Notes: a model not told the origin generated them from the sequence alone. A DNA stretch of 64,000 nt from Ustulina deusta (GCA_023159155.1 JAJNNX010000060.1:186001-250000), one strand, 5' to 3'; positions 1-12,630 are shown, counted from the first letter of the stretch. A program made the numbers and translations.

Positions 1-720
1 AGGTCCAGCGTTGACGAGACCAACCAGCTATCAACGAGTTAGTCTTCGAAAAAAGAGGGCATGGTTAATAACTCGTAAACCTACAATCTTGTCTCGGCTG
101 CTATTTGAACCAATGCCATAGTAGTCGGGGAAGAAAAGTGTAGCACCGTTCGAGCCAGTTTGATCCCAACCTTGAACGGCGGCGCCAATAGAGCAAGTAA
201 TGATGGTGAGGTAGAGCTTCCAGGGCAGCCGCCACTTGTGTAAAATCTCATCTCGGAGGACTTGTTTTTCGGTTTCATCCAGAGTCTCGGCGCCATCGAT
301 ATCCTCGAATTCGGTCGGGCTCTGAGCAACTAAAGCACCCTTTCGGAAGTATGCTACGTGTTCCTGAAGTCCCTTCTCTTCCACGAAGGCCTCAACATCA
401 CGCATAAGCTGCTCGTGCGGGATGCCCTTCAAGGGGTTCACGATCCTGTCATCGGGCTACGTTAGATCCAACTTGTGCTAGGAGGAGCGGGGGTGCTATA
501 GCAACACCTTGTGTCAACAACCGAGTGCGAATAACTTACTTGGCTTGGAGGTTGGTGTTGAGATCAACATGTTCAGTGACGTCAAGCCCTTGTTCCAACT
601 TCTCATTGGGGACGCCCTTGGGCTCGATGCTACAATTGCGGTTAGCCATCTCTTTTCGATTTAATATCCTCTTAGAGGCCAATGCCTAGGGACTCACCTG
701 CGTTTCTCGATGTCCGACAT
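1..720 (-). CDS. MFS sugar transporter, N-terminal part (cut by window edge)
   Basis: Exons on the minus strand: 720-698, 629-540, 445-85 and 27-1 (continues off the left edge); 501 nt in one frame, 167 residues. The protein starts MSDIEKRS and has a long charged cytosolic N-terminus (about 120 residues). The first membrane segment follows (LYLTIITCSIGAAVQGWDQT), with the GWDQTGSNGA and LVGLVNAGP motifs of the fungal sugar/H+ symporter branch of the major facilitator superfamily. Introns are 68, 94 and 57 nt, all GT..AG. The last was placed because it restores the LVGLVNAGP motif in phase. The substrate cannot be told from this part. Family call is confident; the exact start is moderately so. 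Confidence 0.85.
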
Positions 721-3700
721 ATTGGCGGCCTGTGATGACTGCAGAAATAAGTGGGAGTGCTTTGCAACTCGAGATGGGTCCCAAAGCCGCATACACTAGA
801 CAAGTTGGCGAGAACAAAGAACGGGATACACACGGCTAGGACAGGACGTTCGATCAACCAGTCTTATAGATTGGTGAATGATCGCTCCTAGCAATAAAGC
901 GAGAATAATGTCCCCACTTTGCGCTACCACAAGAAAGAATAAGCAAACACCCCGGACTCTCTCCCATTGATTCACCATTCAGAACCCACTAGAGCCCGCA
1001 ATTCCTTCAAGCATCTGGGAAGTCTGGATGTTAGTGGATGCCGCTAATCCTGCCAAGGCCATTGATACCTTCATTCACATTAGCTGTGGTCGTCAGGGTC
1101 AAGTCATCTGCTGTGGTTCCATGACGTTGATCACCGTGCAAACTTCGCTAACCAGGATGCGCCGCACGGAGAAAAGTCTCGAGGGATGGCAACCAGATAT
1201 CCCATGTATACTAAGGTTAGTATACTGTATAGCTACTTGGTGCGTTGAGGGATATCGCTAATACTCAACAGACTTGGGTATTACCTTAGAATGTCATCTT
1301 CAGCATCGAGACTTTGATTGCCAGAACAAGTATTTGGCCACTGGCATGGAGGCAAGGTTCCCCAGCTGGGTCTAGATCGCGTGATCTTTGTTAGCTTAGC
1401 CTCCCGGGTACAAAGGGATCTAACTAAGCACAGTACAGATGGATACATTTAGTCTTGCTATTATTGCTCGGTGTCTAAAGAGGCGGCTGAAAAATTACAT
1501 ACTGTATTGTAAAACTGTGGAAGGGAATGTCTTCGGAAACTATCCAGTAAGAAGTGAAGTTGCCGCTCTGTGTGCAAGGCTTTTTTTTTCCCTTCTTCTT
1601 CTTCTTCAACCGCCTCTAGACTTTCATGGTAGCTAGTGAGAAGTTCCCGAATCAATCGCCCTCCCGCACTGCAGGGGCGGCTGAAAATTTGCGCCTCCCG
1701 TGCTGTAGGTAAGCTTTGAAGCTTGGTTCCCCGCGCCTATTTGTTCGTACAATTCGCCGCACGATCTTCTCGCTACGCCGCATGAGAGCACACGTGATAG
1801 GCACAATATATTATTGAGGCAGTCACAGGCATTCCTCGGTCTAGATAGGGTGACGACGGCTGCGGGGGAGCAAAACGCTGAAGTCCACGCGACTCGAAGT
1901 GATAGAAGTGACAAGCTGTTCCCTTGTCCTGAAATTGTTCCCTTGTCCTCGGCTACGCCGTGTCCCCAGGTCTTGGCGAGGTCTTGGCTCTACGATGTAC
2001 AATTCCATTTCTAACAGTACCATACGCACACCCTAGTCACTAAATTAATGGCAATGGTGTTAAATGCCGATCATAAGTCGAGCCCGCGAGTCAACGGCGT
2101 TGTGTACGGAAGCTTGTCCGAAAGCTGGTAGTCTCGGTACTACTATGTTTGTGGCTTCGGCAGCTCTTTTCCAAGAAGGGGTTAGTATCACATGCCGAGA
2201 CGACTGGCCGATCTCTTCACGGTGGAGGCGGAGGTATCATGATAAATATCCTTGTCAGTCCCCACACACCAATACCTACATGGAGCGATCGTTGTGTGAA
2301 GCGGTGAACTCTCGCGGCAAGTTACATTCCAGATATAGTTGCAGAATGACTGACTACTCGATGTGTGTTAACAATGGTACCACGTTACGTTTGTTCTCGG
2401 TATTATCTTCTTGTCCCTGCAATGCCCGATTGGTGTAGCCAATAGCGAGAGCAAATACAATGCCAGACGGAAGCCTTCTTCTCAATCATCACACACAGTC
2501 CTCCTGTACATGTATACATCATTGCGAAATGAGACTAAGGCACTTCTTAAACATCGAACCAGTTCAAGAAACATTCGAGAAGGGTTCGGTGACTATACCT
2601 GTACGGTATACCTAATCACACCTGTAACAATACCACTACACTACCAAAACGTGAGCCTTTACGCGATAGCGCAAAAATCACTAAATTGGAAGCCTGTGGG
2701 CAATGTGCCACGGCTGCATATTGATGCCAGTGTTTTGCTCTGTTGTAGCAAGATAGGGTGTAAGTGCAAGGAATCTGAATATAGGTAAGTATGTATACTA
2801 GACAGGTAATGGAACCAATACTAACTCCTCTGCTAACTCCACGGGAAGAGCCTATGTCGTCAGCCGAGCCGGATTCTGCTAAGTCTGCGCTAGGGTTCCC
2901 CTTATTATTCCCCTCACAGTCAGGTTCCATGCGGGGATATCTTCTGCAGGACGACAACACTATACTATACTCAGTAATAATAATTGGAGACCCTGACTCG
3001 CTCATATGGGGAGGCTTCTTCATAAATCTCAAATACCTACCCTCCAGTAATACCCCGGACAGATTTTGGAGCCGCGGCGCGGTTAGAACTTCTTTATTTG
3101 TGTAGTCACGTTATCTGGGGATTCCATCTACACTAGGCAGGCTTCCGATCCTTCAAGTGAACATCTGAATATGCTTGCCAGTTACTAAGTAGTAGAACAA
3201 ACAAAGATATCTCACCATGCTTAATACTTATTTCAGTACTCTTTAAAATCTCTAGAATCCCTGAAAACTAGGCAGGCTTGAGCTACATGGATGCGATCTA
3301 TAGAGTAATAAGCATGGTGCAATTTACCGATACCTACCTATTACCTACTCACTATGCGGCCTTGGTGATTGCTTCTACATTTTGTGGCGAGTCTCCTGTA
3401 TTTTGCCCGGCGGAGTTCCCCATCCGTGCGTGTAGATATTCTACCGAAAAGTTGCGTTGTATTTCAGCGTCTTTCTTTTGGTGACTGATAGTGCTCCATT
3501 CTCCATTTCATGTTAATACCCACGACGCCATTTCCAAGCCTTCACTAGGTGTTACCCATCATCAAAGACCAACCACTATCTCCCATGCTAGGTATACTAC
3601 GCCGGGTATACTATGCGAGATGAATGGATACGAGTTGTCGGTCCCGAGGCTCATATGGGTACAAGATCGGCTATCGATGTCATACGAGTTGGAATACTAG

Positions 3701-5278
3701 CTTAGCGTGATGATCTGCAGATAATTCACTGCATTAGGTACCACAACGATCTTCACACGTAAAGCCACATGGCGTTCCGCTACACTGCGGTGAATTACTT
3801 ACTGTAGATCAATGTAGTAAAGGATCAACCTACGAGTGCACATTTACAAAAATCCGCTTGCTTTTTCCCCCGCCCCTTCTGGAACTGGTTTAGTTGTCCG
3901 TTATAGCTAAAGAATCAGCCCAGGTTATCGATCTTCTGCTTCATTACTAGAGTTATACTGTACATCACACTCCTGTATAACAGACCTATTCGCAAGACAT
4001 GCGTCGCGACCGAGGCCTGTAGCCAAAGCTCTTAGTTTAGTGCACCACCCAACCAGTTGGGCTCTACCACTGCAGTAACTTGAATGGTTCGAAAAAACGT
4101 TTGCTGACACGTTTTTCGGTGTGACGATCTGATGGCGGGTGAGGGGAAGAGGGGGGGGGATCGACTCCTCAGCTGTCTTTTTTTAATAACCCGCCGCTAG
4201 CAGTTCGAATTCCCACATTTCGTCATGCATATGAAGCTCTTAACAGGTTCGTCCAGCCTAGCGGAAAACATATGCTGCCACCACTAATTCTTCCTCTTAT
4301 TAATACATTTCTACATGATAAAAATATGAAGCTCATATAACTATGAGTTTGTCCAAAACCAGCCCGGTAAGTGGGCAGGGGCAGGGGCAGGGGCAGGGAG
4401 TTGATGTTCTTTGTCTCGATATAGCGCAAGAAGATACGCGTCGATAGGTTCGCATAAGACCCGATAGCATTGAGCAATAGTGAGAATCAAAACAACTATT
4501 CCTAGGGACATGACGAGCGGGACATGACGAGACTCTTATACTAGAGTATTCTGTGCCCAAAGGCCGGATGTGCACCGCTGGCAATGCTCTGGTGTTGCGG
4601 TAGAGCACTATGTCATAGTGTCCTACAGTGTCCTGCAATGTTAGCTGATAGCGGCAGTGCCACAGCCACTCCAGAGATGCCTCATTTAGACTATCTTGCG
4701 AGTGAGTTCTCTTGTTTGGCTCAACTACCTTCTACCTTTAGGTAAGTACTTACGTAGTAGATATAGGTATATGGATTACCATCGCCATGGCCCCCTTTCG
4801 GCACCGCTAGCAACAGGGTCCCTTTCTGAGAACACGGTGCGGTTAGTGCGGTCCCAGTTGACAGGATATTTTCAGCTTCCCATCCATGCACCTCTCAACT
4901 CCGCCTCGGATGGCATGAGCGCGGCATCATGCGCTGCTTTGATAACCAACAGGAACCCCCAAGAACCGAGCCCATCGGCGGACTGCTCTCTGATGCCACC
5001 ACGCCCTAGGAATCTGAGAACTTATAAAGACCACGACCGGGAAATGCAGCACTTGTTCTGAGCAATCGCCATTGTTGTGGGTGATCAAGTGATGCAACAC
5101 AGAGAGCCCAGATGTGTCGCCCCGGGCTGCCCCCAGAGTTTGAGGAGCAAGATGTGTTGGCATATCTTGAGGAAGACTTGACTATTTCCTAATACTCGGT
5201 GCTGTTGTTCAAGGCGGGAGACGATGCGCATCTGAACCCTCCATTAGCTTTTAATCCTTATATGACTCGGGGAAATCA
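721..5278. other. Long intergenic stretch, no convincing gene
   Basis: No frame in this 4.5 kb shows a recognisable domain or coherent codon use. It holds scattered short repeats: a 14-nt direct repeat TGTTCCCTTGTCCT at about 1915-1950, an imperfect inverted repeat around 1478-1620 (AGAGGCGGCTGAA against TTCAACCGCCTCT), and a G-rich run at 4373-4398. At 5120-5270 short coding-like stretches (for example PPEFEEQDVLAYLEEDLT) lie in a frame broken by stops. They may be an upstream remnant of the decayed locus that follows. Confidence 0.5.
4373..4398 (+). repeat. G-quadruplex-type GGGGCA repeat
   Basis: Four or more runs of three or four G separated by CA (GGGGCA units) in tandem. This is a textbook four-tract G4 motif on the plus strand. 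It lies in gene-poor DNA with no neighbouring start codon that would give it an obvious regulatory role. Confidence 0.6.
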
Positions 5279-5668
5279 TTGGTAGTGCAAAGGTCGGATT
5301 GCGACGGGGATTCAAGCGACCACTGGATCGACGTGGTTCGAGTCAAAATCGACACAGCGCTCGAGTTCGTCTTAGGCCCGATCCGCCGGGAACGTGAAGC
5401 ATCACCTGACGTAGGATTAGCAGCCGAGACAGAGGGCAGACAGCATTTAGAAACATGCGAGAAGTGGGCTGATATTGCAATGGCACATGTCGGACAAGTC
5501 AGCATTGATACGAATGGCTTTACGTGGGAAGCTGTTTGCCGTGCCAAGGCCATGCTAAACAGAGAGGCTTTCGATGAGCACCAAGTCAGTCTTCTGTGGG
5601 ACCATCTCGGTGCGACTTCTCTACCTTTCAAGTTCCGAAACACGATTACCCGCATCACTCCTTTATAG
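5279..5668 (+). pseudogene. Hypothetical coding remnant, unrecognised
   Basis: An open frame of 129 residues with natural-looking mixed codon use and higher GC than its surroundings. I do not recognise the protein. It is hydrophilic, acidic and probably helical, with no signal peptide or membrane segment. The same region carries coding-like sequence in other phases before it (5120-5270, interrupted by TAA and TAG) and after it (5660-5808, a +1 shifted frame with AAYAFLDAALSDYGNFDS). This suggests a longer gene broken by stops and a frameshift. The complementary strand is also open over the same 400 nt, so the strand is not certain. It could equally be a single exon of an unrecognised intact gene. 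Confidence 0.3.
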
Positions 5669-5808
5669 CCGCATACGCGTTCCTGGACGCAGCACTCTCT
5701 GACTACGGCAATTTTGATTCCATAGCGATCGAGTCCCAGACAACGTCACGCTGGGGCGTCAGGATCCGACTTCGCTCCTCACCCCGGAACATCGTAACGG
5801 CAAACTAA

Positions 5809-8671
5809 CAGGATGAGGTTACTGTATCAGCAGTTTCAAGGGAGATCCAGGTTCATGGATCAGGCCTAACTCGCCCCCCGGCGCTTTAGAGAACTCAGAC
5901 CAACTCGGATTTTGTCTTCAAAGCTTCCCACACAAGACAGGTCATCCCTTTCTTAATCCTCATCATGTAACAGCAACAGGTCTCAAAGGTTTACTCAGTA
6001 AGCTGCGAGTAGACAGTCAGATTTCGGTCCCGGGTCTAAGATGACAGCTGAAATCGCCCTGCTCTATACTAATAATTTGGCCCCCAGAAAGCTCTTCCGG
6101 CCATACGTAGCTTATAGTTTCAACTTAACAAAAAGGAGAAAAGGTTAGTTAAAACAAATATACAGAAAGAAGAGCGGAAAAAGGGTAGCATTCTGTCCTA
6201 AAAAGAAAGGACATTTAAGGCTAAGAAAATATCACCATACCCCGGCATAAGCCCCTAATAGTTGAAACATAATAGTAATGCTTATTTATATTGGTATGTA
6301 TAATTTTAATTTTATTATTATTATTTATGCTCTGGTTGGTATTTTGTTTACTGAACTTATCGCTTACGGTTCATCTGTCCATTGCGTGTATCTATTCCTC
6401 AGCTGTAGACCTACATCCTACCCTAACTACCATTACAGCATAGCTCAGGCTGGATACTACATTGTAACTTTGAAAGGTATAGTAGGGGCTTTGTTGCCAG
6501 AACTGCAGAGATCGCTCAATAGGTCCATCCTCTCGAACCTTGTGATACACCCCCACATCATACTTCTTCCCGACTACTTAGACAGCTTGAGGCTCTACGC
6601 TAATCGCTCATAATGACCGATCCTCCTTCGCCAGCCTCGTACCTTCCCAGTCAGTCACCGACCTCTGCTGGACAGATTCATCTGTCACGGATAGCTTGGA
6701 TCCAAGTGATCCACGAGAGCGGACCAAGGTTACCCCGAGAGATCCCATATATTTCGCTCGTTTCATACCCTTTGTTGTAACTAGAACTTAGACTTTAGAT
6801 CATCTGAATACACCTGTGGTGATCACACTTGGAATGTGCACCGGTCCCCTTCTTCCACTAGATCGCAACTCCACACCTCCGTGAGATCATCTGCCTCCCT
6901 TATTAAGCTGCATCCACCAAGTGACCCGGACTAGTATCAGACACTCTACACAACAAACTACTCAGCCTGCTAGACAGGACATGTACTAGGTTGCAGTAGA
7001 GATCGCTGAGAGAGACTTGATTCTATTGTACCACACGGAAGAGTGGAGAATCTGCGTAAAGTGAATCCTAAAACCAAAGTAATCTTATTAAAATGACACG
7101 CTGTGGGCTAATACCTATGTAAAATAGGTACCTATACTGCTTATAAGACCACTTGTTATGTGATTCGTAGAGATAGGGATTATATTCTTTCTTAGGAGCA
7201 TTCAGATAAAAGATTTCTTCTATCGCAGAGATATCAACATCAACGCCTTGAAGAACATTTTCTTAGCGTTGTTTTGGATGAATTATGGGAGGAGGTAATC
7301 GCGGCTGTCCCGCGCAGGCTAGATTATATATAACCAATCTTAGGTCAGCTTATCCTAGTGATGTAGCTACCTAAGTTCTGAATTCCTCTTGGCTCTCAAA
7401 GTTATCGGCTTCGCATCGTAGAATTGGTTGGGAGGGGGCCAGAGAAGTTCGCGTACCGATCTTAGGATATTATTTCTACACTTGCAAAGGCCTTTTCCTT
7501 GAGATTATCTATTAATACCCAGCAACCATATAGCCTAGGCCCACGTAAAATTAAATATCCAAAATATAGCATAGGACCCTTTTGCTTGCATTACTATTGC
7601 TTCGGTGGACGAGATTGCCAGGTTGGAAGCATTGTTTGAGGAAGAGCGAAGCTTACCTCGATCTTGAAGACATCTACCCACTGTCCCTAATTAACTCGAT
7701 TTATATAGCACTTCATACAGGACAGAGAGATGATAAACTATATTAGAGAGAAAGAAGGCTAAAAGTTCTAGCATCGAGGAAGAAGATATGGCGGAACCAT
7801 TAGGAGGACCGTGGGCCTCGTAAACCCTGGGTCAATCTAATAAATACTATAAATATACCCTTGTTAGGATACTAATGATATTGAATAGTAATAATGGGAA
7901 ATATCCACTCTGTTGTACAATTGCGAGTGTATCCCAAAGATCACGATAATTCCCTTCAAAAAAAAGGTAACACAAGTCCGGCTAGGAAATATACTTGGTG
8001 CATTTGATAGACCTTGAAGAGTATCATGAGAAACCAAGAGCGTGACCGATTGAGATGAATAACTACCTAGACTGAACTAGTTGAACCAGCTACAGACGAG
8101 AATATTGATGTTGCCCTTTCTTCATTGCCCCCTTTTTAATATCCAGAGTGTACGGTCTCGTGAGACGCTGCTCCACGAAACAGAATCTCACCAAGTTCCA
8201 ATATTCGCGTGGCTCGTGTGGCTGGATTTTATGCTCCTACTGCGGAGAATTGCCACGAGTGAGTTTGCATTACATAAAACCCGACAGATACTATGTCGTA
8301 CCTAGGTACTGCCATACACGGCAGATGGCTTGTCAGACTTCAAAACAGGGATTTAAAGTCCGAGGGTACTGGACAACCCCGCATGCCGGGGTTTCATGTC
8401 AATTAATTGCTGTCAAGTTGAGCCAACCACAACACGAGATAGAAGCCCTCGAAGGCTGCTTCTCGGCGCTTTACATATACGAACCCTAAATATGTACGTG
8501 TGTCGTCATCGTAGGTCACACGTGCTTTAAAGTCTGAAACATTTAAGAAGCCTAAGATGTGTTGATTCAAAGAGACTACCTACCTGCGCAGAACTTTCAA
8601 TCGGAGGCATCGCAACCTGAAATGGGTCATTGTATGGGATTACTATCCCGCGCCACGAAAAGACCACAACG
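5809..8671. other. AT-rich intergenic stretch, decayed repeats
   Basis: No intact gene. From about 6060 to 8080 the DNA is AT-rich with many TA-rich runs, as expected of old repeat copies after C-to-T decay (RIP-like), but no element can be delimited. A segment starting TGTCACGG at 6680 resembles a retrotransposon LTR end; no matching end or target duplication was found. The first 40-60 nt before 8672 are the likely leader of the next gene. Confidence 0.45.
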
Positions 8672-9723
8672 ATGAAACTATTAGCATACTGGTCCGTCGT
8701 ATTGCTGTCGCCGGGGGTTTGCGGTCTCCCAGGCTGGCCTATGGGTGGAACTATCGTGGCGGGCAATGCCGTGCAATTCGACCGTGAATCTTGGGAGGCA
8801 AATCTCGCCCATCCGAACGCAACGGGAAATAATCCAATCACCGGGTTCGATGTCTCGAAGCCATGGCCGAGCTCGCAGATAGATGGCTGGCACTTAGCAG
8901 TCAATGTCACAAGCGACATGTAAGAAGACATTTCGGCCTTGGAGGAATGAGTTCCGTTGGGCGCACTTTGGGGGATCTCCATGCAACATATCATCGTGTT
9001 AACATCGCTCCTTATAGCCCGGACTCCCAAACCATGAACCCTTCTAATACGACTGGAAAGGCGTTCACGGGGACAAGCATCTTCCTGCAAGCCCCCGAAA
9101 ATCTACGGACCGCATTTTCCGATGAAAATGCGCTCGACGAAACCACGTGGAAGATATGCGTTGTTGTGATCCCGAACGCACCCCAGGAAAACGTGACGGC
9201 GACAGAAGACGGCACCTGTAGCATCATGTCATCGCAATGCGTCTCCGACCTCCAGCAGGGCTACGCGGACAAGTTCTCACGAAACCAAGACTGCTACGGG
9301 ACGCCGCCAACGACGCCGTCGAGCTGCGGCGACGCGATCAACACGGGGAACTTCACCGTTCAGCGTTCGTGAATTCGCACCGGATGGGATGCCGTTACGT
9401 TAACTGACTCTATCGCAGAACTGCCCCTCAACTCAATTAGCGGGAAAGAAGTCTTCGTCACCGCTTCGGAACCTCATGATCCCGGCGACGAGGCCGTGTG
9501 GAACGAAGCCGCGCTGAAGACGTGGCCGGTCCTGACGATCTGGGGGTGGAATGCACGCGCTAATGCGTCGGATGATGCGTCGCCTACGGTCCGGCTGTCG
9601 TGCATCAGCGCTAGGGATGTCGAGCCAGGTAGCGGGACGCCGTCTTCAGCTGGTTCGAGATCCTGTAGTTCTGCTGTGGCTGCTCTTGTCGTTGCCTGTG
9701 TAGCAGCGTATGCTTTATTATGA
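8672..9723 (+). CDS. Secreted GPI-anchored protein, unknown function
   Basis: Exons 8672-8919, 9018-9364 and 9419-9723 (introns of 98 and 54 nt) give 299 residues. The start at 8672 was preferred over an in-frame upstream one because it opens directly with a clean signal peptide (MKLLAYWSVVLLSPGVCG). The body is about 250 residues with several N-glycosylation sequons (NATG, NVTS, NTTG, NVTA, NASD) and at least nine cysteines. It ends in a small-residue region and a hydrophobic tail (AVAALVVACVAAYALL) typical of GPI attachment signals. The second intron uses a weaker GTTCGT donor, the only one that keeps phase. I recognise no catalytic domain. Expected location is the cell wall or outer plasma membrane. 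Confident as a gene, not as to role. Confidence 0.75.
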
Positions 9724-11106
9724 GCTATAGGGATTGCCCTATCCGTGGGGGAACATTGGAAAACCCCTGAAGTTGAGGTTGTGATGTCGAAGCTCTTTGC
9801 TAACACTTCCCTTCCACTGGTGGGCAAGCGCCGTGACGGAGACTACTGATCAGAGCTTGGATGTCATCTTTATCATGAACAAAAGTCTATATTTGGGTAT
9901 TCACCGGTGCTTACGGGTTCAAAACGTTCGATTTTGAGCAACGTGGTCATTTTCGTCGCGTGTTAATGGGATTGCAAACCATATTTCTCAAGCTGGGAGA
10001 GACACACGCAACTCACTTAGAAGTCATCGGAGACTACGATGCGCCTGCAGATGCACGGCGTAATAGTTCAAAAAAAAAACACAGGAGTAGGTGTCCGTGG
10101 AATTTTCATACCTTTATGAAACCGTCCCCTGTCTTGTCCCGTATGCGTTCGAATATCACCCACTCGGACATGGGCTTCAGTTTCTTAAACTCGTTGCAAG
10201 AAGTCACTTCCAGGCAGCGTCGACGTAAAACCGTGATATTCCGTCCCACAGCCTGACTACACAGTAATAACGAAGCAGCTTCTTCGGCGGGAGAGCGCCG
10301 TGACCACTAGGATGCGAAGGGATATGGCGCACGCGCCAAGGTGTCTTCTGATCCGACTTTCGCCATGGTATGGACTTTCACTCTCACTTAGAGGCGCTTG
10401 CATTCCTCAATCTCTATTCTTTGTCCTCAGCGGGAACAATTCCTGCGCTGCTGTGTGTAGAGAAGCCTGTTGTGTAGAAGTGGGTCGTGGTTATTGGTCT
10501 AGGGCACGGAATAGCCCGGTTGCCGGTGAGATAGCTTTCCAATACTCGTTGGAATGGAATTTTTGACCGTATCCTTGGATTTGTTCTTCGCGTATGCCCT
10601 ATGTTGTGTGAATGATGGCGTCGGTGCATCCCCCTCGGCGTTGGCGCAATCCGCCTGCTTCTCGAAACGCGCGTCGACGACGTGAACACGTCCACCCTGG
10701 CACGGCGCGGTGTGGATACGAGATTGAGTGGTTCTCGGTCATTGATCGGAATTGCTTGGGTATCTGCTCCTCGGGCTCGGCGTGAAACACGACTCTCTAA
10801 AATGATGTTGTTGGATCAGGTTGCCGAGGAGACACATCGGACGGCGAACGATCGGGTGTGGCGCCCTTCGGCCTCGTCGCTGGGTCGCTTCGCTCCGGTG
10901 CGGATGGCGCAAGAGCTCATCATAGATGTGGCGGCAAATGCCGGGCAAAGCGTCCGGCGCCGAGGACCCAGGTTGTCTTGTAGCACCTGGCGACGTCATG
11001 TGGCCGTGATGCGACTCTCTCGGGACCGACATTGTTGAAGACACGGCCGGAGACGTGTGGGGGGAGAAGAAGAGGGGCTGGCATCTTTGATGAGAGTCTA
11101 CACATA
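9724..11106. other. Intergenic; possible decayed coding remnant at 10.6-11.05 kb
   Basis: About 10600-11050 is GC-richer than its surroundings, and its minus strand has overlapping open frames. One contains ALPGICRHIYDELLRHP, which resembles the LPPEIR-x-IYDLLL opening of fungal F-box-like/2EXR proteins. Reading further needs frame changes and nothing else matches, so at best it is a broken remnant. The rest shows nothing. Confidence 0.3.
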
Positions 11107-11406
11107 AACTAAGGGTAGCCCACCTCTGTTGACCTGAGGATAGCTCCACTTTTTGATGTAGAGAAGGAGCCACAAAGTACTTGCGCTACTACTATTATTT
11201 CTAAATAACTAATACAACTATTACTACCATGTTTTAAATAATATATAATTTAATTAATAGATTTTTTAATTATATAATAATTTATTTTAGTTAATGTATG
11301 GACTTTTTGGAGTGGTAGCAGTAGTAGCGTAAGTACTTTGTAGCTTTTTCTCTCCATTAAAAAGTGGAGCTATCATTAGGTCAACAGGGATGGGCTACCC
11401 TCAGTT
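11107..11406. mobile_element. MITE with ~85-bp terminal inverted repeats, TA target site
   Basis: Exactly 300 bp. The two ends are inverted copies starting AACTRAGGGTAGCCCA. They match over about 85 bp with roughly 11 differences, most of them transitions. The centre is a TA-rich stretch with no coding capacity. Both outer sides carry the dinucleotide TA (11105-11106 and 11407-11408), as expected of a TA target-site duplication of the Tc1/mariner superfamily. It is non-autonomous. No second copy was seen in the window. Confidence 0.8.
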
Positions 11407-12151
11407 TATTAGGTAACTACTCATGCTCTGTTGCCTTAATGCTGCTTGCCGATTTGCTGTTATTATTATTAGCTCTCTAGCGGAGAGATGCCACAATCAG
11501 TTGTATTGCTGCCTGTGGTTCTGTTGGCGGTAGGCAGGTAGATCCGGACAGTTCCTAATCCCCTTTTAACATTACGGATGATCTGTTAGGAAGCTCGCTG
11601 AATACCTACTGTATGGGTCCCACGTCTTCCACGCCTCTCGCTACCATCTGTTCGCGAATTCTAGACTATGTACACTAGGTCTGGACTCGGGAACCGTGAT
11701 GTCTCCCTGTTATTGTTTATACCCCTAATATTTTATTGCGCATTGAGGGGGATCTAGACAATCTTAGCATAGTTTCAAGCCGCTATAAAATGTTAATGTA
11801 TATTGTGAATATTACGAACTATATATAAAACAAATGCTTAATCTTTAGCAGGCTTAATTAATTTTTGTTGTTAATGATATATATTGATCATATAATGAAT
11901 GGAGGATTTATTGTTAGAAAGATTGACTATAGAGAGCTTTTAACCAAGTATAAACGAAGGTAATCCAGGTTATATATATAACCAAGAGCTTTTCTGCAGT
12001 ATTGTAATCTGATACCATGCGTATCACTGATTTTTCGGTGTAGACTGAGCTAACACAAGAAACAAAATTTTACTCTTTTTAGAGCGGACATCAGGGTTGC
12101 AGCACAGTGTTTCTTTAGGCTTGCAGAGCCCGTTGTGAGGTAGGAACGAAA
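11407..12151. other. AT-rich intergenic stretch
   Basis: Sequence becomes strongly AT-rich from about 11700 to 12000, with runs such as ATATATA and TTAATTAATTTTTG. No gene or delimited repeat is visible. The last 100 nt are the probable 3' flank of the secreted protein gene on the minus strand. Confidence 0.4.
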
Positions 12152-12630
12152 TTATTCCTTGTGATCGGAGGTACCGTTGTTCTCCCCACCGTCAAGCTCT
12201 GTCCAACATTATCAGCTACAAACCCTCTTGACAAAATTCTAGTGCCGACGAAATGGTGGACTTTTACTTACCCGACTTGGGCACAGCGTCGTTTGGGGAC
12301 TCCCCAATCTCCAGAGCTTTGCCGACCGGGCACCCACCAAGACAGCAATACTTCTTGTATCCAGTCACACAACAGGCTCCATCACCGCAACCGCTGGTGC
12401 CACAGTCAGTGTAGCCAACATCACAGCTACCCGCGCAGAACGGGGCTGTGCCGCTCCAGAAGCATGAGGGAACGTCTGTTTGTGGGTCGCTCCCGATGAG
12501 TTGAGTATCTGGCACACAAAGTATCAGCGTAAAAGTCATTGAATAAACGAATCTATGGCTGCGACGCACCAACAGCTGATGCACAAGCCAGTGCTGAAAG
12601 AGAAAGCATAGCCAAAATTTGAGGACGCAT
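12152..12630 (-). CDS. Small secreted cysteine-rich protein (effector-like)
   Basis: Exons 12630-12570, 12508-12272 and 12198-12152 give 114 residues. A signal peptide (MRPQILAMLSLSALACASAV) is followed by a domain dense in cysteine: CFWSGTAPFCAGSC, then a GDGACC...YKKYCC stretch. It matches a widespread fungal small secreted family with the pattern C-F-W-x-GTAPFC-x-G-x-C ... GDGA-x-C-x-TGYK-x-x-CC. Cysteines pair in number consistent with disulfides. The last intron is optional: without it translation stops at 12264 after PKSGK (101 residues). With it the tail is a short hydrophilic ELDGGENNG-type end. Expected to be secreted; role unknown. The gene lies next to two MITE insertions, a common setting for effector-like genes. 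Confidence 0.75.

Noticed and set aside
4185..4225. tRNA-like B box (AGTTCGAATTCC)
   Set aside because: No A box or foldable acceptor and anticodon arms at the right distance.
6680..6975. Possible LTR of a retrotransposon (TGTCACGG start, CTCTACACAACAAACTACTCA near the end)
   Set aside because: No matching target-site duplication and no second LTR or internal domain were found; only the start looks typical.
7200..7330. Transposase-like phrase in AT-rich DNA (ALKNIFLALFWMN / ELWEEVIAAVPRRLDY-like)
   Set aside because: Needs frame changes within 100 nt and has no supporting catalytic motif, so it cannot be told from chance in decayed DNA.
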